This document shows, piece by piece, positions 25,118 through 33,117 of a stretch of DNA of 64,000 bases. The notes below the pieces were generated by a model that saw only the letters and a program-made list of their open reading frames with translations, ran no database searches and was not told the DNA's origin. Numbering within the stretch: position 1 is the first letter of the stretch; each line of letters opens with the position of its first letter. Source of the stretch: Micromonospora sp. NBC_01699 (GTDB lineage: Bacteria; Actinomycetota; Actinomycetes; Mycobacteriales; Micromonosporaceae); the NCBI RefSeq assembly GCF_036250065.1, contig NZ_CP109199.1, positions 8,216,329 through 8,280,328 on the forward strand, in the 5' to 3' direction. The translations under genes and the position numbers were made by a program.

Positions 25118-26620
25118 TCAGCCGCTGGTCCGATCGGAGGTTCCCAGGACCGCTGCGGCGGGGTCTTGCAGGTGTACCTCGGATCCGCCGCTGCGGTGAT
25201 GGGTGGCCCAGGTCAGTAGCGCGGTCCGGCACGCTTCGTCGAGGTGCCGCAGCCCGGACAGGTCGAGGGTGACGGCACGGTTGTGCGGAACGGACTCGAG
25301 GACGTCGAGCAGGCGGGGCAGCCGGAGGAAGGTGGCGTTGCCGGCGAGCGCGATCCGCGTCGCCCCGGCGTCGTCCTGCCGCCGTACCTCGACGTGCGAC
25401 ATGTTCCAGGCGGACTTGACCAGCGCCATGAGCAGCCCGGCGATGACCCCCTCAAGGAGGTTGGTGGCGACGATCGCCGTGCTGGTGCCGACGAACACCG
25501 CCACCTCACCCCGGTCGACCCGCCACAGTGTCACCAACCGTCTGAACGGCAGCAGCTTCACCCCGGCGTGGATCAGGACTCCGGCGAGGGCAGCCATGGG
25601 GATGATCCCGAGAACCGCAGGGAGGAATGCGGCGAACAGCAGCAGCCACAGGCCGTGCAGGGTACGGGAGGCTTTCGTCGTCGCCCCCGCCCGCACGTTC
25701 GCGGCGCTGCGGACGATGACCGCGGTCATCGGGATCGCGCCGAGAAGTCCGCAGATGGTGTTGCCGACCCCTTGGGCGACGAGTTCCTGGTTGTACCGGG
25801 TCCGGGGTCCGCGGTGCATCTGATCCACCGCGGCTGCGCTGAACAGGCTCTCGGCGGAGGCGATGAGGGCGAACGCCACGGCGGTGCCGAGCACACCGGC
25901 CCGGGTGAGGGACGCGAGGTCCCCGACGGCGACCGGATGCAGGGTGTCGAGGATCCCCTGCACCTGGATACGGTCCACGGGCAGGTCCAGAACGGCCGTG
26001 ACGGTCGTCGCGAGGGCGATCGCGACAAGCGATCCCGGTACGGCCCGTACCCATTTCGGTGTGTGGGGCCACGCGGTGATGACCGCGATGGTCCCCAGTC
26101 CGAGGCAGGCCGCGATCAGGACGCTCGGGGTGTGGATCGCGCCGGACAGCAGATCGGGTAGGCCGGTCAGCCCCGCCACGGCGGACGCCGGGGTCGTCTG
26201 GTCGAACGCCGCGTACGTCTGGCCGATCACCAGGACGACGCCGATACCGGCCAACATGCCCAGGACGACCGACGAGGAGATCGCGCGGAACCAGCCGCCG
26301 ACCCGTATCAGGCCGAGCAGGACCTGCACCAGGCCCGCCGCAAGGACGATGACGCCCAGCGTTCCCAGGCCGTAGGCGCGCACGGCTTCGTAGACGAGCA
26401 CGGTGAGACCGGCAGCCGGCCCGCTGACCTGCAGGCTGCTGCCCGGTAGGAAACCGACGACCAGTCCACCGACGATCCCGGTCAGCAGGCCGAGTTCGGC
26501 CGGGGCACCGGATGCGACGGCGACCCCCAGGCACAGCGGTAACGCGATCAGGAAGACGACCAGGGATGCCGGAAGGTCATGACGGAGGGCACCCAGTGCC
26601 CCGCTGATTCTGAAATTCAT
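25118..26620 (-). CDS. SulP family anion transporter with STAS domain
   Basis: 500 residues from ATG 26620 with GAGG upstream; the frame extends to 26746 but the extra N-terminus is unlike the family. Ten to twelve helices begin DLPASLVVFLIALPLCLGVAVASGAP, the SulP signature, and include VQVSGPAAGLTVLV and NTICGLLGAIPMTAVIVRSAANV. The C-terminal ~110 residues are a STAS domain (NRAVTLDLSGLRHLDEACRTALL). Related proteins carry sulfate or bicarbonate; the substrate is not clear here. Convergent with the YcnI gene. Confidence 0.9.
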   Translation of the reverse strand: MNFRISGALGALRHDLPASLVVFLIALPLCLGVAVASGAPAELGLLTGIVGGLVVGFLPGSSLQVSGPAAGLTVLVYEAVRAYGLGTLGVIVLAAGLVQVLLGLIRVGGWFRAISSSVVLGMLAGIGVVLVIGQTYAAFDQTTPASAVAGLTGLPDLLSGAIHTPSVLIAACLGLGTIAVITAWPHTPKWVRAVPGSLVAIALATTVTAVLDLPVDRIQVQGILDTLHPVAVGDLASLTRAGVLGTAVAFALIASAESLFSAAAVDQMHRGPRTRYNQELVAQGVGNTICGLLGAIPMTAVIVRSAANVRAGATTKASRTLHGLWLLLFAAFLPAVLGIIPMAALAGVLIHAGVKLLPFRRLVTLWRVDRGEVAVFVGTSTAIVATNLLEGVIAGLLMALVKSAWNMSHVEVRRQDDAGATRIALAGNATFLRLPRLLDVLESVPHNRAVTLDLSGLRHLDEACRTALLTWATHHRSGGSEVHLQDPAAAVLGTSDRTSG

Positions 26621-26818
26621 CGCTATCGCCTCGGATCGCAGGGCAGGAACGTCATGAGTTCGTTGCGCGGCGATCACCCGGTGGAATTCGCGGGCACGGT
26701 CGATCAAGGGCCGCACCTGTGCGCCCGTTGAGGACAGTTGCGTCACCGTCGCGTGAGATTGCGCTTCAGGCAGGCTGAAACCCGGTACTGAACTGAGGAA
26801 CGCCGACGCGGAGCGTCT

Positions 26819-27163
26819 CTAGCAGCGGATCACCTGGGACGACGGCACCGCGGGGATGCCCGAGCCGGGAGCGTCGCGCAGACAGGACCGGGCACCGGGA
26901 TACGCGGGCGCCGGAGCGGCCGGCGGCGTCGCCGTGCTCGGGTACGGGATGCCCGTGACCGGTGCAGAGGAGACAGCCAGGACGGTGCGGCCCCGAAGGG
27001 CGCCGTCATGTGCCCGGTGGGGATGCGCGGGACCGCTCACCGAGGCACCCGGGTGGGGTGTCGTCACCTGCGCCACCGCACAGTCGAGGCTGAGGCCGAA
27101 GGCCAGGAGCAACCCCACGAGCGGGACGCCGAGCGCGACGGTGAGCGTTCGCACGAACGTCAT
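26819..27163 (-). CDS. Small secreted hypothetical protein
   Basis: 114 residues. An N-terminal signal peptide (~5-32, LTVALGVPLVGLLLAFGLSLDCAVA) is followed by a His- and Pro-rich mature part (TPHPGASVSGPAHPHRAHDG) with a few cysteines near the C-terminus (ARSCLRDAPGSG, ending VIRC). Histidine clusters suggest metal binding, in line with the neighbours. The family was not recognised. It faces the BlaI gene across 27164-27454. Confidence 0.55.
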   Translation of the reverse strand: MTFVRTLTVALGVPLVGLLLAFGLSLDCAVAQVTTPHPGASVSGPAHPHRAHDGALRGRTVLAVSSAPVTGIPYPSTATPPAAPAPAYPGARSCLRDAPGSGIPAVPSSQVIRC

Positions 27164-27454
27164 CGCCCCACCCCCGGCGTCTCCCCGACCCCAAAGAAAG
27201 GGCCTACGACAACTAGGTGGCAGTTTGCCCGATTAGCTCCGATACTGTCAACGGTTACGTACTGCTAAAGGCAAGTGAATACCTTATAGAATATGAAGCG
27301 GGTTTCGTGCTATTGATGGCGATTCATCGGTGTGATGCCGAGGGGCGTCGAACGCCGCGCCGGCGACGGATGCACGACCTCGGCCCGGCCGGTGGCTGAC
27401 CGGTCGCGGCGCCGGCGGTACTCGCTAGAGTGAGGCCCGACGAGGAGGACCGAC
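27164..27454. promoter_or_regulatory. AT-rich divergent promoter region
   Basis: 291 bases between the divergent small secreted protein and BlaI genes. The centre (27235-27315) is markedly AT-rich for this genome and contains two TACTG copies (27243-27247 and 27260-27264). It is the natural site for BlaI-family control of both sides, but no perfect dyad of the known BlaI type was found. Confidence 0.4.
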
Positions 27455-27823
27455 ATGCGCGGGCTGGGCGACCTGGAATCGGCGATCATGGACCGGCTCT
27501 GGACGTGGCGCCGGGCCGCCACCGCACGCGAGATCATGGAAAGCCTCTACCAGGAACGACCCCTCGCCTACACCACCGTCCAAAAGGTCATGGACAACCT
27601 CTTCCGTAAGGGCTGGCTCAGCCGCACCCAGCATGGCCGGGCCCACCTCTACGAGGCGACCGCCTCACGCGAGATCGCGGCGGCGAACCTCATGCGGGAG
27701 GCGTTGACGGACAGCCCGGACCACCGCGCCGTCTTCGCGCACTTCCTCGCCGGCATGGACGACGAAGAGGCCAAGGCGTTACGGGCGGCACTGCGCCAGC
27801 GCGGACGGCGAGAAGAACAGTGA
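27455..27823 (+). CDS. BlaI/MecI/CopY family transcriptional repressor
   Basis: 122 residues with GAGGAGGA before the ATG. The winged-helix domain reads LGDLESAIMDRLWTWRRAATAREIMESL, LAYTTVQKVMDNLFRKGWLSR and GRAHLYEATASREIAAANLM, the BlaI/CopY pattern, followed by a helical dimerisation tail (FLAGMDDEEAKALRAALRQRG). The family represses resistance or copper genes until cleaved or metal-bound. It is translationally coupled to the M56 peptidase that may cleave it. Confidence 0.92.
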   Translation: MRGLGDLESAIMDRLWTWRRAATAREIMESLYQERPLAYTTVQKVMDNLFRKGWLSRTQHGRAHLYEATASREIAAANLMREALTDSPDHRAVFAHFLAGMDDEEAKALRAALRQRGRREEQ

Positions 27824-28716
27824 TCGCCGCCATGGTCCTGCTCGCCTACGCGACGGTCGTGGCCACCGCCGGGCGTCACCTCCTGGTACGCACCACCCAG
27901 CGAACCGCGTACCCGCTGGTGGCGGTCGCCGGCTGGCACATGGCCATCGTGTGGATGCTCGCCGCCACGGCGGCAGCTGCCGCCCTCGCCGTGCTGCACC
28001 CGCCCGGGGTGATCGCCGAACTCACCCTCACCTACGCGGTCGTGGCGAACCGGGCCGACGCCCACGTGCCGCTACTGGTCGGCCCCGCCGCCCTCGCCCT
28101 ACTCGTCGCGGTGGCGCTGCGCTGGACCTGGGCCGCCGTGGCCTGCACCATTGGCGACCTCAGGCGACAACGCCGACACATGGGCACGGTCCGCCTCGTC
28201 GCACGGACCGACACCGCACGGGGGATACACGTCCTGCCGGCGGAGGAAGCGGCCGTGTACTGCCTCGCCGGGCGAACCCCCGCGATCGTCGCCACCACCG
28301 GCGCCGTCCGATCACTGACCGACGCCCAACTGGCGGCCGTCCTCGACCACGAGCGTTGCCACCTGCGTGAGCGCCACCACCTGCACATCCGGTGGTCGAC
28401 CATCCTCGCCCGGGCGTTTCCGTTCGTGCCGGTCTTCACCGCCGCGCAACGGCACGTACCGGCCCTGCTGGAGCTGCGCGCCGACGACGTCGCCGCCCAC
28501 CGGCACGGCGCGTGGTCTGTCGCCGAGGCACTCGCGGTACTGGCCATGGCACGCCGCCAGGGCGTGCTCAATGCCGGCGGTCCCGGCGCCGCGGCGCGCG
28601 CGCACCGACTGTTGGGCGGACGCGCGGGGCGAGAGCGCCCGTGGCGGTTGGCCGCCGTCCTGCTCGCGATTGCCACGGCGCCGCTCAGCGTGCTGCTTGT
28701 CCCGTTCTGCTGGTAA
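27820..28716 (+). CDS. M56 family membrane metallopeptidase (BlaR1-like)
   Basis: 298 residues with a GTG start overlapping the BlaI stop. Three N-terminal helices (~1-20, 33-60, 82-108) precede the zinc peptidase motif AAVLDHERCHLRERHHLHI (HExxH) and a downstream acidic ligand region LLELRADDVAAHRHG; a last helix lies at ~277-295. There is no C-terminal penicillin-binding sensor domain, so the signal is not a beta-lactam by sequence alone. BlaI-M56 pairs of this short type are common in actinobacteria. Confidence 0.92.
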   Translation: MIAAMVLLAYATVVATAGRHLLVRTTQRTAYPLVAVAGWHMAIVWMLAATAAAAALAVLHPPGVIAELTLTYAVVANRADAHVPLLVGPAALALLVAVALRWTWAAVACTIGDLRRQRRHMGTVRLVARTDTARGIHVLPAEEAAVYCLAGRTPAIVATTGAVRSLTDAQLAAVLDHERCHLRERHHLHIRWSTILARAFPFVPVFTAAQRHVPALLELRADDVAAHRHGAWSVAEALAVLAMARRQGVLNAGGPGAAARAHRLLGGRAGRERPWRLAAVLLAIATAPLSVLLVPFCW

Positions 28717-28761
28717 GGACCGACAGACCGTCACGTCGCCGGTCGCCGGGCGGGTCGGGGT

Positions 28762-29463
28762 TCACCCGACGCTCTCGACTCCGAGTTCCAGATCGACGCC
28801 GAACGACCGCAGCAGCGGAACGGGGTCGTGGGCCGCCCCGGCGGTGTGGACCTCCAAATGCAGCCGGGGACCGTACGTGTCTCCGGTAGCGCCGACCAGC
28901 CCCAGGACGTCACCGGCGGACACCGACTGACCCTCGGTCACCCGCAACGTGGACGCGTGCCCGTACAGGGTCTGGATGCCGTTGCCGTGGTCGACGACCA
29001 CGCTGTTCCCGTAACCGCCCCGCCAACCGGAGAACGTCACCCTGCCCGCGTGCACTGCCCGGAACTCCCGCCCCGGCGCGGCGCTCAGGTCAACCCCCGG
29101 GTGGCTCTGCCCGGCGACGACCCCGTACGCGACGGTGAACGCGTACTCCCCGAGCGGCAGTCGCCACCGATCCTCATCGGCCCGGACACCATCCTCCGCG
29201 GAGTCGCGCGCCCTGGAGCGGGAGGCCCGCTCGGCGGCCTCGGCCCGCGCCGCCACTTCGGCCGTCGGCGACCCGGCGCCGAGGTCGACCAACGCGGGCC
29301 GCGCGACCGACTTCGTATCGGGTAGGTACTGCACACCCGCGACGGTCAGTCCGGCGCCGACTAACGCGGCCATCGCCACCATCCCGTAACGCCGCCGGGA
29401 CGGACGCGGCACCCGGCGCCGGCCACGATAGCGATCAGATTCCGATGAAAGCCGTTGCCGCAC
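28762..29463 (-). CDS. M23 family peptidase (LytM domain)
   Basis: 233 residues. A basic N-terminus and one helix (~28-47) anchor or export it. A charged linker containing AEVAARAEAAERASRSRARD follows, then the M23 domain: SHPGVDLSAAPG (zinc His and Asp), HGNGIQTLYGHASTL (YGH) and GPRLHLEVHTAG (HxH). All zinc ligands are present, so it should be an active peptidoglycan endopeptidase. It is convergent with the M56 gene. Confidence 0.92.
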   Translation of the reverse strand: MRQRLSSESDRYRGRRRVPRPSRRRYGMVAMAALVGAGLTVAGVQYLPDTKSVARPALVDLGAGSPTAEVAARAEAAERASRSRARDSAEDGVRADEDRWRLPLGEYAFTVAYGVVAGQSHPGVDLSAAPGREFRAVHAGRVTFSGWRGGYGNSVVVDHGNGIQTLYGHASTLRVTEGQSVSAGDVLGLVGATGDTYGPRLHLEVHTAGAAHDPVPLLRSFGVDLELGVESVG

Positions 29464-29601
29464 ACACTCTCCCGCCGTAACCCCGTCAATGGTCGACGCA
29501 ACGGTATCCGCGAACCGTAGGCACCGCTCGCCGGTACACTGACTGTCGGCGGACGTCCGTGGTTTTCGGACGAGCCATCGTGACGGCAGGGTGCCCGTTG
29601 A

Positions 29602-30156
29602 ATGAGTTCAACGCCGCCTGACCAGGAATCGAGCGATCAGGAGCTTCGCGTGAGCGACGACCAGCAGCACACAGTGACGTCCCTCACCGTGCATCCCCGA
29701 CGACTGCGCCGAATCTCGATCGTGGCCGCACCGATCATCCTCGTCGCGTATATCTGGTGGGGTTGGACACTGAGCGGTACGACCAGCAACGGCGGCGCGC
29801 TCACCGAAGAAGACCAGTGGGCGCTCATGGGCCTCGGCCCGATCGTCGCCGCCCTGGCCCTGCTTCCGCTGCGGCTGCGGGTCGACGCCAACCCCGATGG
29901 CGTGCGGGTACGCGGATTTCACCGCGACCTGACCGTCCCATGGACGATGGTGTCGGCCGTCCAGTTCAACCGCACCGCCATGTGCGGGTCACTGGCACTG
30001 ACGAACTCCGAATCGGTGCAACTGCTCGCCATTCAGATCTTCGACGGACCGCGCGCCGTCGCGGCGATCCGGCAGTTGCGCGCAATACACGCCGCCGCCC
30101 AAGCCGATACTTCCGTAAAGGGCCACGCCACCGCGACAGCCGTAACCGGCGAATAG
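29602..30156 (+). CDS. PH-domain-like membrane protein
   Basis: 184 residues from ATG 29602. A soluble N-terminus (~40 residues, acidic) is followed by two helices (ISIVAAPIILVAYIWWGW and WALMGLGPIVAALALLPL), then a short PH-like beta domain (LRVDANPDGVRVRGFHRDLTVPWTMVSAVQF). This is the layout of actinobacterial bPH-domain membrane proteins of unknown role. Its stop lies ~108 bases before the first CRISPR repeat. Confidence 0.7.
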   Translation: MSSTPPDQESSDQELRVSDDQQHTVTSLTVHPRRLRRISIVAAPIILVAYIWWGWTLSGTTSNGGALTEEDQWALMGLGPIVAALALLPLRLRVDANPDGVRVRGFHRDLTVPWTMVSAVQFNRTAMCGSLALTNSESVQLLAIQIFDGPRAVAAIRQLRAIHAAAQADTSVKGHATATAVTGE

Positions 30157-30263
30157 CAGCAAACGACCTCACCGACCGGCGGGAGTTCGTCAACGGCACC
30201 CCTGCCCCGCCCGAGATCGGCGCGGGCTGACAGCGACCGCCAATCTTCCCGGCGGTCGGTAAC

Positions 30264-30360
30264 GTCGCAACTACAAAGCCGTTGCGCGGGCACTGTTCGA
30301 GCCTATTGAGGACCACGACGTGACCGCTGTAGTCGCAACTACAAAGCCGTTGCGCCGGCA
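30264..30360 (-). CRISPR. Two-repeat mini-CRISPR array for Cas12m
   Basis: Two direct repeats, 30264-30292 and 30332-30360, share 28 of 29 bases (core GTCGCAACTACAAAGCCGTT, then GCGC, N, GGCA on the plus strand); the period is 68 and the single spacer (30293-30331) is 39 bases. Each repeat has a 6-bp stem CGCAAC/GTTGCG. In minus orientation the stem ends two bases before the spacer, like Cas12 crRNA handles, and transcription would follow cas12m, whose stop is 79 bases away. No leader was identified and no further repeat is found at +/-68. Confidence 0.85.
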
Positions 30361-30438
30361 TCTCGACTCTCCACAAGCGGTTGCCGCTTCACGGATCGAT
30401 ACATACCACGATTCGTCGCGCCAGGTGTGTCCACGCGC

Positions 30439-32289
30439 CTATCCCATGAGCGCCCCCGGATCGACCGATGCGGCGGCGAGCATCAGGACGGTCGCGTTGC
30501 GGTCCTGATCGTATGTCTGCCCACACCCCGTACAGATAACCATCACCGACGCCGCGTACCGCCCGTCGCGAGCACCGACGCGACCGCACACCGCGTGGGT
30601 CCGGGACAGGCCCGCGGCCGCCACCACCTGGACCGGAACACCACGCCGCCCGGCGGCCTCCGTTACCGCCTGCCGTAACCGCCCCGGGGCCATCAGGGTC
30701 GCCCGCGCCCGCGCGGCACGGGCGGCATCACCAGGCAACACGGGGTCGTCCTCGGTGGCATCGTCGCGTTGCCTCAACACCGCGAGATTGGCATCGTCGA
30801 CCAGGACGAGTCCAGCCAGGCTGGCCAACCACGACCCGACGCGCCGCCACGCGTCGTCACGACCGTTCGCCACCTGAGCCCGCTCGTGGGCCTCCCACTC
30901 CCATAACTGGCGGTCCTGGCGGCGCCACGCCTCCAGCGTTTTCATCACGACCTCGGCGCCGGGCGGTGGATCTTGGCGCCACCGCAACGCCAATGCGGCC
31001 AGCCGCCCCGGCGCCCGCCATGCCCGTACCCGGGCACCGGTCAGCAGCCGCTCCGGATCCTCCGGACGAGGATCGGGCTGCGGATGCTCGTCCAGCCACC
31101 GGGCCACCTCGGCGCGCGCGGGCGCGAACCCCACGTCCCGCGCCGACCTGGTCGCCCCCGGCCGCTCGGCGATCCCCATCCACCGGCCGGGGCCCGACGT
31201 TGCGGGACGGACCACGATCTCTCCCCAGCTCCCCGCGTCGTCAGCGGTGACGACGTCGGCGAGGTGGCCCGGCACGGGCAGTGGGTCGCTGCTGGCCCAC
31301 GTGGCGACCCGCACCGCGCCGTGGGGGCGGGACCTCCAACCGACGTGGACGGCGACCCGAGGCCCTTCGGTGACCGGTGGCGGGTCCGGAAGCCGGACCG
31401 TCACCGTGACCTGCAGCGACCAGTTCCCTGCGGTTCGGCGGCGGGTCAGCTGGACTTCCACGATATCGGCGTCGTCGGGCAGCATCCGGTGCACCTGGAC
31501 CGGAACGGTGATCATTCGGCCACCGCCGATACACAGGACCGCCTCACCGCGACCGGCGCGCCGCTGCTCGGCCCGGCTCATCGCCGCCCACTCGGCGGCC
31601 GGGACCCAGGGTCGTAACTGGAACACCTTGCGCCAGCTACCCCCACCCGAGGCGAGCAAGGCAGGTGTACGCGGGGGCTGACCGGAGCTTCGCTGCAACT
31701 GCACCCGGATCGTGCCCTCACCGGTCCACCGCCGGGACCGCAACTCGGCGGACTGGCCCTGCTTACGGCGGGCCTCGACAGCCTTCACGGTGGCTCGATG
31801 ATCGTCGACGACGCCGTTGTAGGTCGCCCAGTAGAGGCCACGCTGCTGGACGAAGTCCGCATAGGTGACCTTGACCGCGGTGTTGTGGTCCGTTCGCAGT
31901 CGTTCGACGTCCGCCTTCACCAGCGGGTATGCACGGTGGATGGCGTCGCGACGCGCGACCCGTGCCGTTCTCGCCTGAACACGGGCCGCCGCCAGGGCGG
32001 CGGCGGTGTCGGGGCGGGTGGCGGCCGAACGGTCCGCTACGCGCTCCTCGGCTACCTGCCGCACGAGCTGCTCGACGCATGCGGTCGTCTCGTCGATACG
32101 GCTCTCCGCAGCGGCGACGGTGGGGTTCCCCGACCACAGCGTCCGCATCGCCTGCTCGTGCTGGCGGGTGAGTTCCACGAGTGTGTGGCGCAGTTGGTAG
32201 GCGAGGTGGAGCTGTTCGACGGCCTCCCCGGGCATCTCGAACCGTGCGGGTGTCCCGTATCGGTAGACGGTGGCGATGATCGTGGCCAC
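30439..32289 (-). CDS. cas12m: Cas12m, type V-M CRISPR effector
   Basis: 616 residues from GTG 32289, chosen by comparison with the remembered Mycolicibacterium Cas12m (~596 aa); the frame is open further upstream (GTG 32385 possible). Similarity spans the protein: TYADFVQQRGLYWATYNGVV, TIRVQLQRSSGQPPRTP, LPVQVHR-like VPVQVHRMLPDDADI, RVAVHVGWRS, GLVLVDDANLAVL and RTHAVCGRV ... CTGCGQTYDQDRN. RuvC positions are H315 (Asp in cleaving enzymes), D498 (Glu) and D596; zinc ligands H565, C568, C586 and C589. Cas12m binds crRNA and dsDNA and silences without cutting. No cas1, cas2 or cas4 nearby. Confidence 0.93.
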   Translation of the reverse strand: MATIIATVYRYGTPARFEMPGEAVEQLHLAYQLRHTLVELTRQHEQAMRTLWSGNPTVAAAESRIDETTACVEQLVRQVAEERVADRSAATRPDTAAALAAARVQARTARVARRDAIHRAYPLVKADVERLRTDHNTAVKVTYADFVQQRGLYWATYNGVVDDHRATVKAVEARRKQGQSAELRSRRWTGEGTIRVQLQRSSGQPPRTPALLASGGGSWRKVFQLRPWVPAAEWAAMSRAEQRRAGRGEAVLCIGGGRMITVPVQVHRMLPDDADIVEVQLTRRRTAGNWSLQVTVTVRLPDPPPVTEGPRVAVHVGWRSRPHGAVRVATWASSDPLPVPGHLADVVTADDAGSWGEIVVRPATSGPGRWMGIAERPGATRSARDVGFAPARAEVARWLDEHPQPDPRPEDPERLLTGARVRAWRAPGRLAALALRWRQDPPPGAEVVMKTLEAWRRQDRQLWEWEAHERAQVANGRDDAWRRVGSWLASLAGLVLVDDANLAVLRQRDDATEDDPVLPGDAARAARARATLMAPGRLRQAVTEAAGRRGVPVQVVAAAGLSRTHAVCGRVGARDGRYAASVMVICTGCGQTYDQDRNATVLMLAAASVDPGALMG

Positions 32290-32447
32290 CCCTTCCCGAT
32301 CTCGAAACGTGCGGCTGTTCCTCGCCGTAGAGGCGTGCCTGGGATCGACGTGGGAGGAGGTCTCACGCCGATGCCATCTGCTCACCCGAAAGGGTCGCCC
32401 GGCGGGTAATCGGCGAGCTTCTGGAACCGGTGAGCGATCGAAGCACC

Positions 32448-32489
32448 AGGCTAGGGGACCCGTGACTCCGAAGCAAGATAGGAGATAGC
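32448..32489 (-). promoter_or_regulatory. cas12m promoter with shared upstream element
   Basis: On the minus strand TTGCTT (32476-32471), a 17-base spacer and TAGCCT (32453-32448) place a start near 32441, ~150 bases before the GTG. GCTATCTCCTATCTTGC at 32489-32473 duplicates the NlpC/P60 promoter element at 17775-17759; similarity continues weakly past the -10. Confidence 0.55.
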
Positions 32490-32744
32490 TCGCTCGGGTG
32501 GGTCTGGCCCCTGCCTTCGTGGGTGCCTCGGGGACGCCCGAACGCCGCTGTCTGTTCCTGGTTGACGCTGTCCCTGACCGGGACGCCGGTGCGGCGGTCC
32601 TCATCCTGGTTTCCGCCGCCTGTTCGGTCCCGCCGGTTCCCGACGCGTCATGGTCCGGTACGTCTTCGACGTCCACGACCCAGGCGGCGACGCTGTGGCC
32701 GGCGATCGGGAATCCATGCCGCGGGCGGTGCACTCCACATCGCG

Positions 32745-32776
32745 TTCAGTCCAACCTGAATACAGCGAATCCTGTA
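32745..32776 (+). promoter_or_regulatory. Two tandem 16-bp palindromic operators
   Basis: TTCAG-N6-CTGAA (32745-32760) and TACAG-N6-CTGTA (32761-32776) abut exactly, 11 bases before the ArsR start codon. Same arm length and spacing indicate two adjacent dimer sites, most likely for the ArsR repressor's autoregulation. The rest of 32490-32744 shows no gene. Confidence 0.65.
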
Positions 32777-32787
32777 CCCTGGGCGTC

Positions 32788-33117
32788 ATGGAGGCACTGA
32801 CATACGGCCAAGTGCTGGCCCGGTTCGGTCACGCCCTGTCCGATCCCACCCGCTCCCGCCTGCTCCTCGCGCTCCGCGACGGCCCCGGCTATCCAGCGGA
32901 GCTGGCGGACCTGCTGGGTGTCACCCGGCAGAACCTGTCCAACCACCTCGCCTGCCTACGCGGATGCGGTCTCGTGGTGGCCATCCCCGAAGGCCGGCGG
33001 ACCCGCTACGAACTGGCCGACCCGCGCCTGACTCACGCGTTGGGTGACCTGCTGGGGCTGGTGCTCGCCGTCGACCCGGAGGCGTGCCCGGACTCCGAGC
33101 AGCAGGGCTGCTGCTGA
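32788..33117 (+). CDS. ArsR/SmtB family metal-responsive repressor
   Basis: 109 residues. The winged helix reads GHALSDPTRSRLLLALRDGPGYPAEL, LGVTRQNLSNHLACLRGCGLVVAIPEGRRTRYEL. Cysteines in the recognition region (LACLRGCGL) and at the C-terminus (EACPDSEQQGCC) match the CmtR-type arrangement, which senses Cd(II) or Pb(II). The stop overlaps the downstream transporter start (TGATG), giving a repressor-transporter operon. The true ligand is inferred. Confidence 0.9.
   Translation: MEALTYGQVLARFGHALSDPTRSRLLLALRDGPGYPAELADLLGVTRQNLSNHLACLRGCGLVVAIPEGRRTRYELADPRLTHALGDLLGLVLAVDPEACPDSEQQGCC

Noticed and set aside
27820..28716. BlaR1 beta-lactam sensor
   Set aside because: The protein has the M56 peptidase but no C-terminal penicillin-binding domain, so it is annotated only as M56.
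30371..30385. Possible third CRISPR repeat (ACAAGCGGTTGCCGC)
   Set aside because: Only about half the positions match and the spacing of ~31 from the second repeat does not fit the 68-base period.
30439..32289. TnpB transposon nuclease of an IS605-type element
   Set aside because: Length, N-terminal match, altered RuvC residues and an adjacent repeat-spacer unit all favour Cas12m over TnpB; no TnpA or element ends were seen.
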